The notes beneath the pieces were generated by a model, which was given only the letters and a program-made list of their open reading frames with translations, did no database searches and had not been told where the DNA came from. Below, piece after piece: positions 42,105 to 51,245 of a stretch of 64,000 nt of DNA. The DNA lies in assembly GCF_000238295.3 (NCBI RefSeq), contig NZ_AHCD03000035.1, positions 186,001 through 250,000 on the forward strand. The letters run 5' to 3'. Position numbers and translations under genes: made by a program. Origin of the DNA: Pseudoalteromonas rubra. Its GTDB lineage: Bacteria > Pseudomonadota > Gammaproteobacteria > Enterobacterales > Alteromonadaceae. The stretch's first letter is position 1, and each line of letters opens with the position of its first letter.

Positions 42105-42878
42105 TTATTGAATAAAATCAATAATTGAACGATTGACTGCTTGTGGTTTTTCTGCGTGCAGCCAATGTCCGGCACCCTGAATAATTTTTGCTCTGGCATT
42201 GCTAAAGGACTGCATAATGGCGTCTCTGTGCTGGGCCTCAATATAATCTGAGTTGTTTCCTTTCAGGAACAGCGTATCACACAAACAAGAATGAGTTGTA
42301 TTAATATTTGAAATGATCTTATTGTAATTGGCTTCTATGACGCCGAGGTTAAAGCGCCACTCAAGTTGGCCTTGCTCATTTTTAGCCAAGCTCTTAAGCA
42401 AAAAGCCACGCACGCCTTGTTCTTCTATATAGGTTTGCATTATGGCATCGGCTTCGGCGCGACTGGCAACCTGAGCCGTTGCAACCGCATTTAAGGCTCG
42501 GATAATCGTGTCATGGCGAGGGTGGTAATCTACAGGGGCAATGTCCAGGACAACCAATTTGTTGATTTTACTCTCGTCCAGCATCGCAACTTGCATAGCC
42601 ACTTTACCACCCATGGAATGACCGACCAGGTGTGCTTGATTAATTTTCAGGTGTTCGAGCAAGTTAAGGACGTCCTGAGCCATACTGGTGTAATCCATCA
42701 CATCGCTCTTAAACGACTGACCATGATTGCGCAAGTCCAGGTTTATTACAGTGAACGATTCACTGAGTGCGCGGGCTATAATATTCAGGTTCTCCAGCGA
42801 GCCGAACAGGCCGTGAAGTAACAAAACAGGCTCGGCACTGCCCAGTGGCTGTCCCGATAATTTGTAGTTAAGCAACAT
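42105..42878 (-). CDS. ybfF: YbfF-type esterase (alpha/beta-hydrolase)
   Basis: ATG 42878 with GGAGG five bases upstream; upstream extensions of the frame run through the divergent intergenic region and are not used. 257 residues. LLLHGLFGSLENLNIIARAL, VINLDLRNHGQS, nucleophile elbow GHSMGG with Ser near 90, and catalytic His in GAGHWLHAEKP. YbfF of E. coli hydrolyses short acyl esters and acyl-CoA. It is divergent from seqA, the conserved arrangement in gammaproteobacteria. Confidence 0.9.
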   Translation of the reverse strand: MLLNYKLSGQPLGSAEPVLLLHGLFGSLENLNIIARALSESFTVINLDLRNHGQSFKSDVMDYTSMAQDVLNLLEHLKINQAHLVGHSMGGKVAMQVAMLDESKINKLVVLDIAPVDYHPRHDTIIRALNAVATAQVASRAEADAIMQTYIEEQGVRGFLLKSLAKNEQGQLEWRFNLGVIEANYNKIISNINTTHSCLCDTLFLKGNNSDYIEAQHRDAIMQSFSNARAKIIQGAGHWLHAEKPQAVNRSIIDFIQ

Positions 42879-43003
42879 AATACCTCCGGATACGGCGCAT
42901 AGTGTGCCAGTGTTGAAAGCAAAATCATAGCCGTAGAGGAATAAGTTAAATTTAGATATAATCCCGTGGAGATGCAGTAGATGTATAAAATGACAGGACA
43001 AGC

Positions 43004-43546
43004 ATGAAAAAAATAGAAATAGATGACGAGCTATATCAGTACATTGCCAGTAACACGCAAAGTATTGGTGAAAGCGCTTCCCAGATCCTGCGTCGTTTAT
43101 TAAACCTGAACTCAGTAGCACAGCCGGCTGAGGAGCCCGTACAAGCAGCAGAACCCGCTGCGCAACCAGAAGTTGAGCCGCAGCAAACCGTGGTTTCAAA
43201 TGAAACTTCAGGTAACGTATTTGATATTCTCAATAAAGAAGAGCTGGCTATGCAAAAAGGCGTAGTAGGGCGCTTCTTGTTTATTCTGGCGGCGTTTCAT
43301 CGTAGCCACAAAGCAGATTTCCACAAAGTGTTGGAGATCAAAGGGCGAGATCGCATTTATTTTTCGACCAGCAAAGCTGCGCTGCTCGAAAGCGGTAGTA
43401 GTACAAACCCGAAAAACATCGCGGACAGTCAGTATTGGGTCATGACAAACTCAAATACGACGCGTAAGAAAATGATGTTGCACGAAGTTGCGCTCATACT
43501 TGGTTATTCGGCGCAACAAGCAGAAACTATCCGAGACTACCTATAA
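43004..43546 (+). CDS. seqA: SeqA, negative modulator of replication initiation
   Basis: 180 residues. N-terminal oligomerisation helix region (MKKIEIDDELYQYIASNTQS, ASQILRRLLNL), a Pro/Glu/Ala linker at ~45-65 longer than that of E. coli, then the GATC-binding domain with GRFLFILAAFHRSHKADF and IADSQYWVMTNSNTTRKKMM. SeqA binds hemimethylated GATC sites and delays re-initiation at oriC. Its presence implies Dam methylation. pgm follows nine bases later. Confidence 0.95.
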   Translation: MKKIEIDDELYQYIASNTQSIGESASQILRRLLNLNSVAQPAEEPVQAAEPAAQPEVEPQQTVVSNETSGNVFDILNKEELAMQKGVVGRFLFILAAFHRSHKADFHKVLEIKGRDRIYFSTSKAALLESGSSTNPKNIADSQYWVMTNSNTTRKKMMLHEVALILGYSAQQAETIRDYL

Positions 43547-43555
43547 GGAAATGTG

Positions 43556-45193
43556 ATGGCAAATCACCCCAATGCAGGCAAACCAGCACCGTTAAGTCAG
43601 CTGGCGAATATTCCCAAACTGGTATCAGCTTACTATTTGAATGAGCCTGACCTTGAGCAAAATCCTGAGCAGTGTGTTGCTTTTGGTACGTCAGGTCACC
43701 GCGGTTGTTCGTACAATGTGAAATTCAATGAGTCTCACATTCTGGCCATTACTCAGGCTATATGTGATTACAGAAAAGCGAACAACATTTTTGGGCCATT
43801 ATTTCTGGGCAAAGATACGCATGCTTTATCGGAAGCTGCGTTCAACTCTGCTATTGAAGTGCTGGTTGCTAATGAGGTCCATGTGGTGACACAGGAAAAT
43901 GACGATTTCACGCCAACGCCTGTGATCAGTCACGCCATTATATGCCATAACCAGACGCATCCTCATGAACTAGCCGATGGCATTGTGGTTACACCATCAC
44001 ATAACCCGCCTGAAGATGGCGGCTTTAAATATAACCCACCCAATGGTGGCCCAGCCGATACTGATGTGACAAAGTGGATTGAAGATCGCGCCAACCAGTT
44101 GTTGACAGAAGATTTGGTTGAAGTGGAACTTTTCCCGTTTGCCAAAGCAAGCCGCTCAGGTTTTGTAAAATATGTCGATTTAATCACGCCTTATGTTGAA
44201 GATTTGGCAAATATTGTCGACCTGGATGCGATTGCCAAAGCGGGTGTGCGTATTGGCGTCGATCCCTTGGGTGGTTCTGGCATTAACTTCTGGCCCGTCA
44301 TTGCCAAACAATATGGGTTGGACTTAACCGTTGTAAACGAACAGGTTGACCCGCGCTTTGCCTTTATGCCATTGGACAAAGATGGAAAAATCCGAATGGA
44401 TTGTTCCTCGCCATTTGCAATGGCTAACTTGGTCGCTATTAAAGACGACTATGACATTGGCATTGGTAATGATCCAGATTATGACCGTCACGGCATCGTC
44501 ACTAAAGATGGCTTGATGAACCCGAATCATTTCCTGGCGGTATCTATTGACTACTTGCTAAAACACCGTGACTGGCGCAGTGACATTAAAATCGGTAAAA
44601 CTCTGGTATCAAGTGCCATGATCGATAAAGTGGTCAAAGGCAATCAGCGTGAAGTATACGAAGTGCCGGTTGGCTTCAAGTGGTTTGTTGAAGGCCTGAG
44701 CAAGCAATGGTTGGCATTTGGGGGCGAAGAAAGTGCAGGTGCATCGTTCTTACGTATGAATGGTGACGTTTGGAACACGGATAAAGATGGGTTCATTTTG
44801 GGCCTGCTGGCTGCGGAAATTTTGGCTGTTACAGGTAAAACGCCGTCTCAATATTATCGTGAACTTGAAGCGCAGTACGGCGCACCGGTTTATAAACGCA
44901 TTGACGCCCCAGCCGCGCCTGAGCAAAAAGCCAGATTGAAAGCGCTTAGTCCACAAGATGTAACCGCCAGCACGCTTGCAGGCGATGCTATTACAGATAT
45001 TTTAACCGAAGCACCGGGTAACAATGCGCCCATTGGTGGGTTGAAAGTTGTGACGGAGTCGGGCTGGTTCGCCGCACGCCCTTCAGGCACAGAAGACATT
45101 TATAAGATTTACCTTGAGTCGTTTAAAGGCGAAGCGCACCTTGCAGAGCTTGAACAGGCGGCTAAGGCATTGGTGGATGGCGTGATCCGCTAA
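43556..45193 (+). CDS. pgm: Phosphoglucomutase
   Basis: ATG 43556, with AAGGAA five bases upstream. 545 residues, the same as E. coli Pgm. GTSGHRG substrate loop, active-site serine in VVTPSHNPPEDGG, metal-binding GNDPDYDRHG, the GGEESAGASF sugar loop, and the phosphate-binding RPSGTEDIYK near the end. Interconverts glucose 1-phosphate and glucose 6-phosphate for glycogen, UDP-glucose and envelope glycans. Likely co-transcribed with seqA; a strong terminator follows. Confidence 0.97.
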   Translation: MANHPNAGKPAPLSQLANIPKLVSAYYLNEPDLEQNPEQCVAFGTSGHRGCSYNVKFNESHILAITQAICDYRKANNIFGPLFLGKDTHALSEAAFNSAIEVLVANEVHVVTQENDDFTPTPVISHAIICHNQTHPHELADGIVVTPSHNPPEDGGFKYNPPNGGPADTDVTKWIEDRANQLLTEDLVEVELFPFAKASRSGFVKYVDLITPYVEDLANIVDLDAIAKAGVRIGVDPLGGSGINFWPVIAKQYGLDLTVVNEQVDPRFAFMPLDKDGKIRMDCSSPFAMANLVAIKDDYDIGIGNDPDYDRHGIVTKDGLMNPNHFLAVSIDYLLKHRDWRSDIKIGKTLVSSAMIDKVVKGNQREVYEVPVGFKWFVEGLSKQWLAFGGEESAGASFLRMNGDVWNTDKDGFILGLLAAEILAVTGKTPSQYYRELEAQYGAPVYKRIDAPAAPEQKARLKALSPQDVTASTLAGDAITDILTEAPGNNAPIGGLKVVTESGWFAARPSGTEDIYKIYLESFKGEAHLAELEQAAKALVDGVIR

Positions 45194-45207
45194 TTAAAAT
45201 TATAAAC

Positions 45208-45236
45208 AAGGCCATACATGAGTGATGGCCTTTTTT
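45208..45236 (+). terminator. Rho-independent terminator after pgm
   Basis: AAGGCCAT pairs with ATGGCCTT over a nine-base loop, then TTTTTT. Fifteen bases after the pgm stop. Confidence 0.9.
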
Positions 45237-45309
45237 ATACCTACTATCATAGTTGTGGAAGTACGACTTCCTGGCTACTCTCATTTCTCTCACAAAAGGT
45301 GATGTTCGT

Positions 45310-46341
45310 ATGTACCTTGATACGTTAAAACAAACTGGAGACTTCCTGACTTTGACTCGTAATAACGAGTTTTCTCTTGCTGCTGAGCAATTTACACTCA
45401 GCAACGGTACTTTGGTTGAAGTAAAAGATACCGGCGTTATCCAGTTTACACCTGCCTCTTATGGCGACAAAGACATCGTTCTGTCCAGTGCGGTTCATGG
45501 TAATGAAACTGCCCCAATCGAAATATGCGACGCGTTTATTCAGGATGTGATTCTGGAGCGAATTGAACTGGCTCATCGTGTTTTGTTTATATTCGGAAAC
45601 CCAAAATCCATCAATATCGCTGAGCGTTTTGTTGATGAAAACCTTAATCGTCTGTTTAATGGTGCCCACGAAAACCGCACCGATAACCCGGAGCAGATCC
45701 GGGCTGCGAAACTTGAAAGCTATGTACGTGACTTTTTCACCAGCGTGCCAGAAGGACGTTACCGTTGTCATTATGACCTGCATACTGCAATTCGTGGTTC
45801 AAAAAATGAAAAGTTCGCCGTTTACCCGTTCTTGCACGGAAAACCCTGGAAGAAATCACAGCTTCAATTCATGCTGGCATGTGGCGTCAATACCATATTA
45901 ATGATGCGCTCAGCAGCCACGACATTCAGTTATTTTTCGTCATTTCAATTCGGTGCAGATGCTTTTACTGTGGAACTGGGGCAGGTCAAGCCTTTTGGAC
46001 AGAATGACATGTCACGCTTTAGGGCAGTTAAACAAACGTTGAAAGCATTAATTAGTCAAGAAAGTGTTAAATATGATGAATTCAATGCAGGTGACTTCGA
46101 ATTGTTCCAGGTGCACCGTACGATAAACCGAACCTGTGAAGCGTTTTCATTCCCATTCCCTGATTCTGCGGTAAATTTCACCGGTTTTGCTAAAGGTGAG
46201 TTGCTGGCGACAGATGGTGATACGGATTATTTTGCAGAGGTTGAGGGTGAAGCAATCATTTTCCCGAATGCTAAAGTTGCGTTGGGTCAACGTGCATTAT
46301 TAACAGTTGTGCCGCTCGAAGTCGACGAAAACTTTGTATAA
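45310..46341 (+). CDS. astE: Succinylglutamate desuccinylase
   Basis: ATG 45310; upstream in-frame codons run into the pgm terminator region and are not used. 343 residues. Zinc carboxypeptidase-like motifs: SSAVHGNETAPIEICD (His and Glu ligands), NLNRLFNGAHE, HYDLHTAIRGS (third ligand) and FTVELGQV with the catalytic Glu. Hydrolyses N-succinylglutamate to glutamate and succinate, the last step of the AST pathway. Unlinked from astB in this window. Confidence 0.93.
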   Translation: MYLDTLKQTGDFLTLTRNNEFSLAAEQFTLSNGTLVEVKDTGVIQFTPASYGDKDIVLSSAVHGNETAPIEICDAFIQDVILERIELAHRVLFIFGNPKSINIAERFVDENLNRLFNGAHENRTDNPEQIRAAKLESYVRDFFTSVPEGRYRCHYDLHTAIRGSKNEKFAVYPFLHGKPWKKSQLQFMLACGVNTILMMRSAATTFSYFSSFQFGADAFTVELGQVKPFGQNDMSRFRAVKQTLKALISQESVKYDEFNAGDFELFQVHRTINRTCEAFSFPFPDSAVNFTGFAKGELLATDGDTDYFAEVEGEAIIFPNAKVALGQRALLTVVPLEVDENFV

Positions 46342-46440
46342 CCCCCTGTAAGTAAAGCGCTTATCAAAGCGTATCAAAAACTTTCCAGATCAAAATGTGC
46401 AAATTAGCGGTTATTCATCTAGGATTAGTTGAATAACCGT

Positions 46441-46456
46441 TTACGTTAACGTAAAG
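46441..46456. promoter_or_regulatory. LiuR-like palindrome upstream of the bkd operon
   Basis: TTTACGTTAACGTAAA, a perfect 16-bp palindrome about 130 bases before the E1-alpha start. As I recall, MerR-family LiuR in gammaproteobacteria recognises TTTACGT-ACGTAAA-like sites upstream of branched-chain amino acid catabolism genes; the bkd context fits. The regulator gene is not in the window. Confidence 0.65.
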
Positions 46457-46585
46457 TGGCAAAAGCTTTAATTTAATTAATTTGCATTTACCGCACTAAT
46501 TATTCAAATCTCTAATCGCGGAACCGGCCCATTTTAAGCGGCTTTGGCGTTGCAAATTAGTTATGACAACAAGAGAAGGTAGGTT

Positions 46586-47803
46586 ATGACTAACCCCAAT
46601 AACATATCGTTGAATATCAGCCATGCGCTCGAATTTATCGATGGCCATGCGCTTAACATCCCAACGCTGAAGATACTCAGCGAAGACGGTGACATTTTAG
46701 ATGGCGCCACTGCACCTGACTTAGATAAAGAGACGGCGCTACGTATTTACTCAACAATGCGCTTTATCCGCCTGTTAGATGAACGTATGCAGGCGGCACA
46801 GCGTCAGGGTCGGATTAGCTTCTACATGCAATGTTTAGGAGAAGAGGCTGCGATTACCGCCAGTGCGGCTGCGCTTAAGCAAGAAGATATGATTATGGCG
46901 CAGTACCGAGAGCAAGCTGCGCTTCATTATCGTGGTTTCTCACTTGAGCAGTTTATGAACCAGCTGTTCTCAAACGAAAAAGATTTGGGCAAAGGCCGCC
47001 AGATGCCGGTTCACTATGGCTCAAACGAATTACATTATCTGACCATTTCATCGCCACTTGGCACACAGATCCCACAAGCGACGGGCTATGCCTATGGTCA
47101 AAAGCTTAAGCACATTGATGCACAAAGTGGTGAGCTCAGCAGCGAGATTGACAATGTAACCATCTGTTATTTCGGTGAGGGGGCCGCGTCAGAAGGCGAC
47201 TTCCATGCTGGTTTAAACATGGCCGCAGTGCATAAAGCCCCGGTGCTATTTTTTGCGCGTAACAATGGTTACGCTATCTCGACCCCGGCTGATGAACAGT
47301 TCAAAGGCGACGGTATTGCTTCTCGTGGTGTTGGTTATGGCATTAAAACCATTCGTGTTGATGGTGCAGACACTTTGGCTGTGTATGCCGCCACACAAAA
47401 GGCCCGCGAAATTGCAGTGACTACTGGCGAACCCGTTCTGATTGAATCCATTGCTTACCGCCTCGGTGCGCACTCTACATCTGATGACCCTTCTGGCTAT
47501 CGTACAAAAGATGAAGAAGCCGAATTCAAGTCAAATTGTCCGGTAGCTCGCTTCAAGGCCTGGTTGCTCAAGCAAGGCTGGCTGAACGAAGAAGAAGACG
47601 AAGCACAAAAAGACAAGATCCGTGAAGAGATCCTGGCTGCACTGAAAGTCGCTGAAAAGATACAAAAACCTGCATTGGAAGAGTTGGTTTCCGACGTTTA
47701 CGATACACCAATTCCGGCACTACAAAAACAATACGAAGAACTAAAAGAGCATATTAAACAGCATCCGGATGCGTATCCAATTACGGCTGGGAGGATCAAA
47801 TAA
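46586..47803 (+). CDS. bkdA1: Branched-chain 2-oxo acid dehydrogenase E1 subunit alpha
   Basis: 405 residues; AGAAGGTAGGTT before the ATG. Thiamine-diphosphate E1-alpha pattern: RLLDERMQAAQRQGRISFY, YFGEGAASEGDFHAGLN, ARNNGYAISTP and the loop RLGAHSTSDDPSGYR. Part of the complex that oxidatively decarboxylates the keto acids of Val, Leu and Ile to branched acyl-CoA. First gene of an operon of E1-alpha, E1-beta and E2; the shared E3 (lpd) must be elsewhere. The stop overlaps the E1-beta start by one base (TAATG). Confidence 0.95.
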   Translation: MTNPNNISLNISHALEFIDGHALNIPTLKILSEDGDILDGATAPDLDKETALRIYSTMRFIRLLDERMQAAQRQGRISFYMQCLGEEAAITASAAALKQEDMIMAQYREQAALHYRGFSLEQFMNQLFSNEKDLGKGRQMPVHYGSNELHYLTISSPLGTQIPQATGYAYGQKLKHIDAQSGELSSEIDNVTICYFGEGAASEGDFHAGLNMAAVHKAPVLFFARNNGYAISTPADEQFKGDGIASRGVGYGIKTIRVDGADTLAVYAATQKAREIAVTTGEPVLIESIAYRLGAHSTSDDPSGYRTKDEEAEFKSNCPVARFKAWLLKQGWLNEEEDEAQKDKIREEILAALKVAEKIQKPALEELVSDVYDTPIPALQKQYEELKEHIKQHPDAYPITAGRIK

Positions 47804-48780
47804 TGGCTAAAATGAACATGCTGCACGCCATTAACTCGGCGTTAGACATTACCATGGCAGAGCACCCTCAGGCGTGTATTTTTGGTGAAGACGTAGGTTA
47901 TTTTGGTGGCGTGTTCCGTGCTACCTCTGGCTTACAGGAAAAATACGGTAAGCATCGTGTGTTTAATACGCCACTGACAGAGCAGGGTATTTTGGGCTTT
48001 GCGAATGGTCTTGCTGCGTTTGGCGCACCTGCACTGGCTGAGATCCAATTTGCTGACTATATCTTCCCTGCATTCGACCAGATAGTGAACGAGTCTGCGA
48101 AATTCCGCTATCGTTCAGGTAATGAGTTTAATGTGGGTAACCTGACTATTCGTACACCTTACGGTGGTGGTATTGCGGGTGGTTTGTATCACTCACAATC
48201 TCCTGAAGCTTATTTTGCTCATACGCCAGGTCTGAAGCTGGTCGTGCCGCGTAACCCATATCAGGCAAAAGGCCTGCTGCGCGCATGTATCAAAGATGAT
48301 AACCCGGTGATTTTCTTTGAACCTAAGCGTCTGTATCGCGCTTCAACAGGGGAAGTGCCTGAGGGTGATTACACCATCGAAATTGGCAAAGCTGAAGTGG
48401 TCAAAGAAGGTAAAGATGTGACCGTGCTAGCCTGGGGTGCCCAGATGGAAATCATTGAGCAAGCTGCTGCTAAGGCTGAAGAAGCCGGGATCAGCTGTGA
48501 GATCATTGACCTGCGCTCAATTTTGCCGTGGGACGCTGAAACAATTGCGAAGTCTGTGACTAAAACTGGTCGTCTGGTTATCAGCCATGAAGCGCCGATC
48601 ACCAACGGATTTGGTGCTGAGATTGCAGCCACAATCCAGAAAGAGTGTTTCCTGCACCTGGAATCACCCATTGAGCGTGTTTGTGGTCTGGATACGCCTT
48701 ATCCACTGGCACTGGAAAAAGAGTATGTACCGGATGCACTTAAAGTATTCGCTGCAATTAAGAAGTCAGTAGAGTTTTAA
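47803..48780 (+). CDS. bkdA2: Branched-chain 2-oxo acid dehydrogenase E1 subunit beta
   Basis: 325 residues. Transketolase-like N-terminal domain with FGEDVGYFGGVFRATSGLQEKYG and FNTPLTEQGILGFANGLA, followed by NLTIRTPYGGGIAGGLYHSQSPEAYFAHTPGL and a C-terminal domain with SLEAPITNGFGAEIAA-like segment (SHEAPITNGF). Forms the alpha2beta2 E1 with the preceding gene. Start codon overlaps its stop, so the two are translated together. Confidence 0.95.
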   Translation: MAKMNMLHAINSALDITMAEHPQACIFGEDVGYFGGVFRATSGLQEKYGKHRVFNTPLTEQGILGFANGLAAFGAPALAEIQFADYIFPAFDQIVNESAKFRYRSGNEFNVGNLTIRTPYGGGIAGGLYHSQSPEAYFAHTPGLKLVVPRNPYQAKGLLRACIKDDNPVIFFEPKRLYRASTGEVPEGDYTIEIGKAEVVKEGKDVTVLAWGAQMEIIEQAAAKAEEAGISCEIIDLRSILPWDAETIAKSVTKTGRLVISHEAPITNGFGAEIAATIQKECFLHLESPIERVCGLDTPYPLALEKEYVPDALKVFAAIKKSVEF

Positions 48781-48790
48781 GGGACGGGTC

Positions 48791-50341
48791 ATGTCTAAAG
48801 AATTTATTTTACCGGATATTGGCGAAGGGATCGTTGAATGTGAACTGGTCGAGTGGCTGGTTAATGTCGGTGATGAAGTGAAAGAAGATCAGCCAATTTG
48901 TGATGTGATGACAGATAAGGCACTGGTTCAGATCCCAGCCGTGCATGACGGTGTGATCACCCAGTTACATTACGCTAAGGGTGACATTGCGAAAGTGCAT
49001 GAGCCACTGTTTGCTATGGATGTAGCTGGCGAAGCGCCTGCACCTGTTAGCAGTGTAAGTGACAGTGATTCTGTAGCCCCTGCATCAACAGCGCATTTAG
49101 AAGATTTTATTTTGCCGGACATTGGTGAAGGAATTGTTGAGTGTGAGATCGTAGAATGGTTGGTCGCAGAAGGCGACGAAATCAAAGAAGATCAGGCTGT
49201 ATGCGATGTAATGACAGACAAAGCGCTGGTGCAAATTCCGGCCAAGTATGATGGTGTTGTTGAAAAACTATATTATCAGAAAGGTGATATTGCTCAGGTT
49301 CACAGCCCGCTATTTCAGATGCGTCTTGGTGCTGATCATAGCCCGAAACAAGATGAACTGGCTGTGCATAAACCACAACCTGTGAAAGAGAGCAAAGCAC
49401 CATCTGCACAGTCTTCCGCGCCAGCGAAAGTAAATGGCAAAGCGGTCGCTTCTCCAGCTGTCAGACGCCGCGCGCGTGAAATGGACATCGATATTACCCT
49501 GGTACCTGGCTCGGGCAAAAATGGTCGAGTGTTTAAAGAAGACCTGGAACGTTTTGCGCAAGGCGATAGTACGGCCGTTGCTCAGGCAACACCGGCTCAA
49601 ATTGAACCGTCAGCAACTGCGCCTGTTGGTGCAGGATCAACCCGGGTTGAGGCTATCCGAGGTATGAAAGCCGCGATGGCCAAGCAAATGGTGGCGTCTG
49701 TTTCTACCATCCCACACTTTACTTACAGTGATGAAATTGACCTGACAGAACTGATCGCACTACGTAAGTCTCTTAAAGAGCAGTATGCAAAGCAAGGCAT
49801 TAAGCTGACAATGATGCCATTCTTTATTAAAGCTCTGTCTCTCGCGATAAAAGAGTTTCCAATCCTTAATTCGCAGGTCAATGATGAGTGTACAGAGATC
49901 ACTTATTTTGATGATCACAACATAGGTATGGCTGTTGATAGTAAGCTCGGCTTATTAGTACCTAACATTAAGCAATGTCAGAATAAGTCAATTGTGGATG
50001 TGGCTGAAGCAGTAACCCAGTTAACAGATGCAGCGCGCGAAGGGCGAGTATCACCAAATGACCTTAAAGGTGGAACGATTTCAATTTCGAATATCGGTGC
50101 AATTGGTGGTACCACAGCGACCCCAATCATTAATAAACCTGAAGTTGCTATTGTTGCGTTAGGTAAATTACAACATTTGCCGCGTTTTGACGCGCAAGGC
50201 AATGTGGTCTCACGCTCGATTATGCAAGTCAGCTGGTCTGGTGACCATCGCGTAATTGATGGCGGAACCATTGCAAGATTTAATAATTTGTGGAAGTCTT
50301 ACTTAGAGGAGCCGGCTAAAATGATGATGGCTATGCGCTAA
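48791..50341 (+). CDS. bkdB: Branched-chain 2-oxo acid dehydrogenase E2 with two lipoyl domains
   Basis: 516 residues. Two lipoyl domains, about residues 1-78 and 105-180, each with the lipoylated Lys in DVMTDKALVQIP. A linker and peripheral-subunit-binding domain lie at ~220-260 (ASPAVRRRAREMDIDITLVP), and the acyltransferase domain ends with VSWSGDHRVIDGGTIARF carrying the active-site His. Mammalian and Pseudomonas BCKDH E2 usually have one lipoyl domain; two is seen in Pseudoalteromonas and Shewanella. Transfers the acyl group to CoA. Last gene before a terminator. Confidence 0.95.
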   Translation: MSKEFILPDIGEGIVECELVEWLVNVGDEVKEDQPICDVMTDKALVQIPAVHDGVITQLHYAKGDIAKVHEPLFAMDVAGEAPAPVSSVSDSDSVAPASTAHLEDFILPDIGEGIVECEIVEWLVAEGDEIKEDQAVCDVMTDKALVQIPAKYDGVVEKLYYQKGDIAQVHSPLFQMRLGADHSPKQDELAVHKPQPVKESKAPSAQSSAPAKVNGKAVASPAVRRRAREMDIDITLVPGSGKNGRVFKEDLERFAQGDSTAVAQATPAQIEPSATAPVGAGSTRVEAIRGMKAAMAKQMVASVSTIPHFTYSDEIDLTELIALRKSLKEQYAKQGIKLTMMPFFIKALSLAIKEFPILNSQVNDECTEITYFDDHNIGMAVDSKLGLLVPNIKQCQNKSIVDVAEAVTQLTDAAREGRVSPNDLKGGTISISNIGAIGGTTATPIINKPEVAIVALGKLQHLPRFDAQGNVVSRSIMQVSWSGDHRVIDGGTIARFNNLWKSYLEEPAKMMMAMR

Positions 50342-50372
50342 TCGTCGATTTTGCTAGTTTCTTACTTGTTGT

Positions 50373-50396
50373 AAAGGGCCTTTACGGCCCTTTTTT
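50373..50396 (+). terminator. Rho-independent terminator after the bkd operon
   Basis: AAAGGGCC pairs with GGCCCTTT over five bases, followed by TTT; 32 bases after the E2 stop. Confidence 0.9.
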
Positions 50397-50455
50397 AATG
50401 GCTTCTCTTGTAAAAAATTAAGAAATGCAGTCAAGATAGCGACATGGATTTTAAT

Positions 50456-50484
50456 TGATCCGTGCTACCACCTCACTCGTATTG
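50456..50484 (+). promoter_or_regulatory. ChrR-type sigma-dependent promoter candidate P3
   Basis: TGATCC, 18 bases, then TATTG, with CG directly before the TA. Same form and spacing as the two sites at 51109 and 52700. It lies about 30 bases upstream of the Lon-domain gene. Rhodobacter RpoE (ChrR partner) promoters have a TGATCC -35 element. Confidence 0.6.
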
Positions 50485-50515
50485 ACAGACAGATTCAACT
50501 GTTTGGCCTTATTTT

Positions 50516-51091
50516 ATGATCCAAAGCGTGCAAATGGCACTTTTTCCATTACCTGTATTCCTGTTACCCGGCGGCGTTACGCGGTTGCGGATTTTTGAGC
50601 AAAAATACTTGCGTATGGTCAAAGAAGCTGGCGATGACCGTCACTTTGCTATTGGCTTGTACAAGTCTGCCAATGAGCATCAAACTGCGCCATGGGCAAG
50701 TTGGGTCGAAATTATTGACTTTGGCTCAGCAGAAGATGATATTCTGACGATAGACGTGAGATCAAAGGGATTACTGGACATTGACGAGGTCTGGATGGAG
50801 TCCGATGGACTGCGTCAGGCACGCTTCACCGCAAGAGTGCATTGGGCGACGACAGAGCTGTTGCCCAGGTATCAGCATATCAGTGACGAACTGGCTCGTA
50901 TCTTTAATCAGAATCCCGAATTGGCAGCACTTTACCCTGAGCCCAGGTTTGAGGATGCTGCCTGGGTGGCGGGACGTTTTCTGGAAGTCTTACCTTTTTC
51001 TCCAGAGCACAAAGAGGGGTTTTGCGAACCAGACACTCTGCCGCAGGCGCTAAAATTCCTTGATACTATTTTAACCGGACAAGAAGACTGA
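50516..51091 (+). CDS. Lon N-terminal-domain (substrate-binding) protein
   Basis: 191 residues from ATG 50516; ATG 50534 is an alternative (neither has a clear ribosome site). MALFPLPVFLLPGGVTRLRIFEQKYLRMVK matches the PUA-like Lon substrate-binding domain, without the ATPase or protease domains. Free-standing Lon-N proteins are of unclear function, possibly peptide or nucleotide recognition. Its upstream promoter candidate ties it to the adjacent sigma/ChrR regulon; that is inference. Confidence 0.8.
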   Translation: MIQSVQMALFPLPVFLLPGGVTRLRIFEQKYLRMVKEAGDDRHFAIGLYKSANEHQTAPWASWVEIIDFGSAEDDILTIDVRSKGLLDIDEVWMESDGLRQARFTARVHWATTELLPRYQHISDELARIFNQNPELAALYPEPRFEDAAWVAGRFLEVLPFSPEHKEGFCEPDTLPQALKFLDTILTGQED

Positions 51092-51108
51092 TAAATTCGC
51101 TGACTTAG

Positions 51109-51138
51109 TGATCTAACTTGTTTGGTCAGACGTACAAC
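51109..51138 (+). promoter_or_regulatory. ChrR-type sigma-dependent promoter candidate P1
   Basis: TGATCT, 18 bases, TACAAC, with ACG directly before the TAC. Located 57 bases upstream of the first possible start of the sigma gene. Matches P2 exactly in spacing and in the ACGTA block, which fits autoregulation of the sigma factor. Confidence 0.65.
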
Positions 51139-51245
51139 AAACCGAGAAGCAATAAAACCGTTTTTATACTTCCATTATTTATGGATGTGAGCTAATGATA
51201 GAAAAGAGCCGACAGCAAAGTACCGAAACGCCACAGGGGTCAGTT

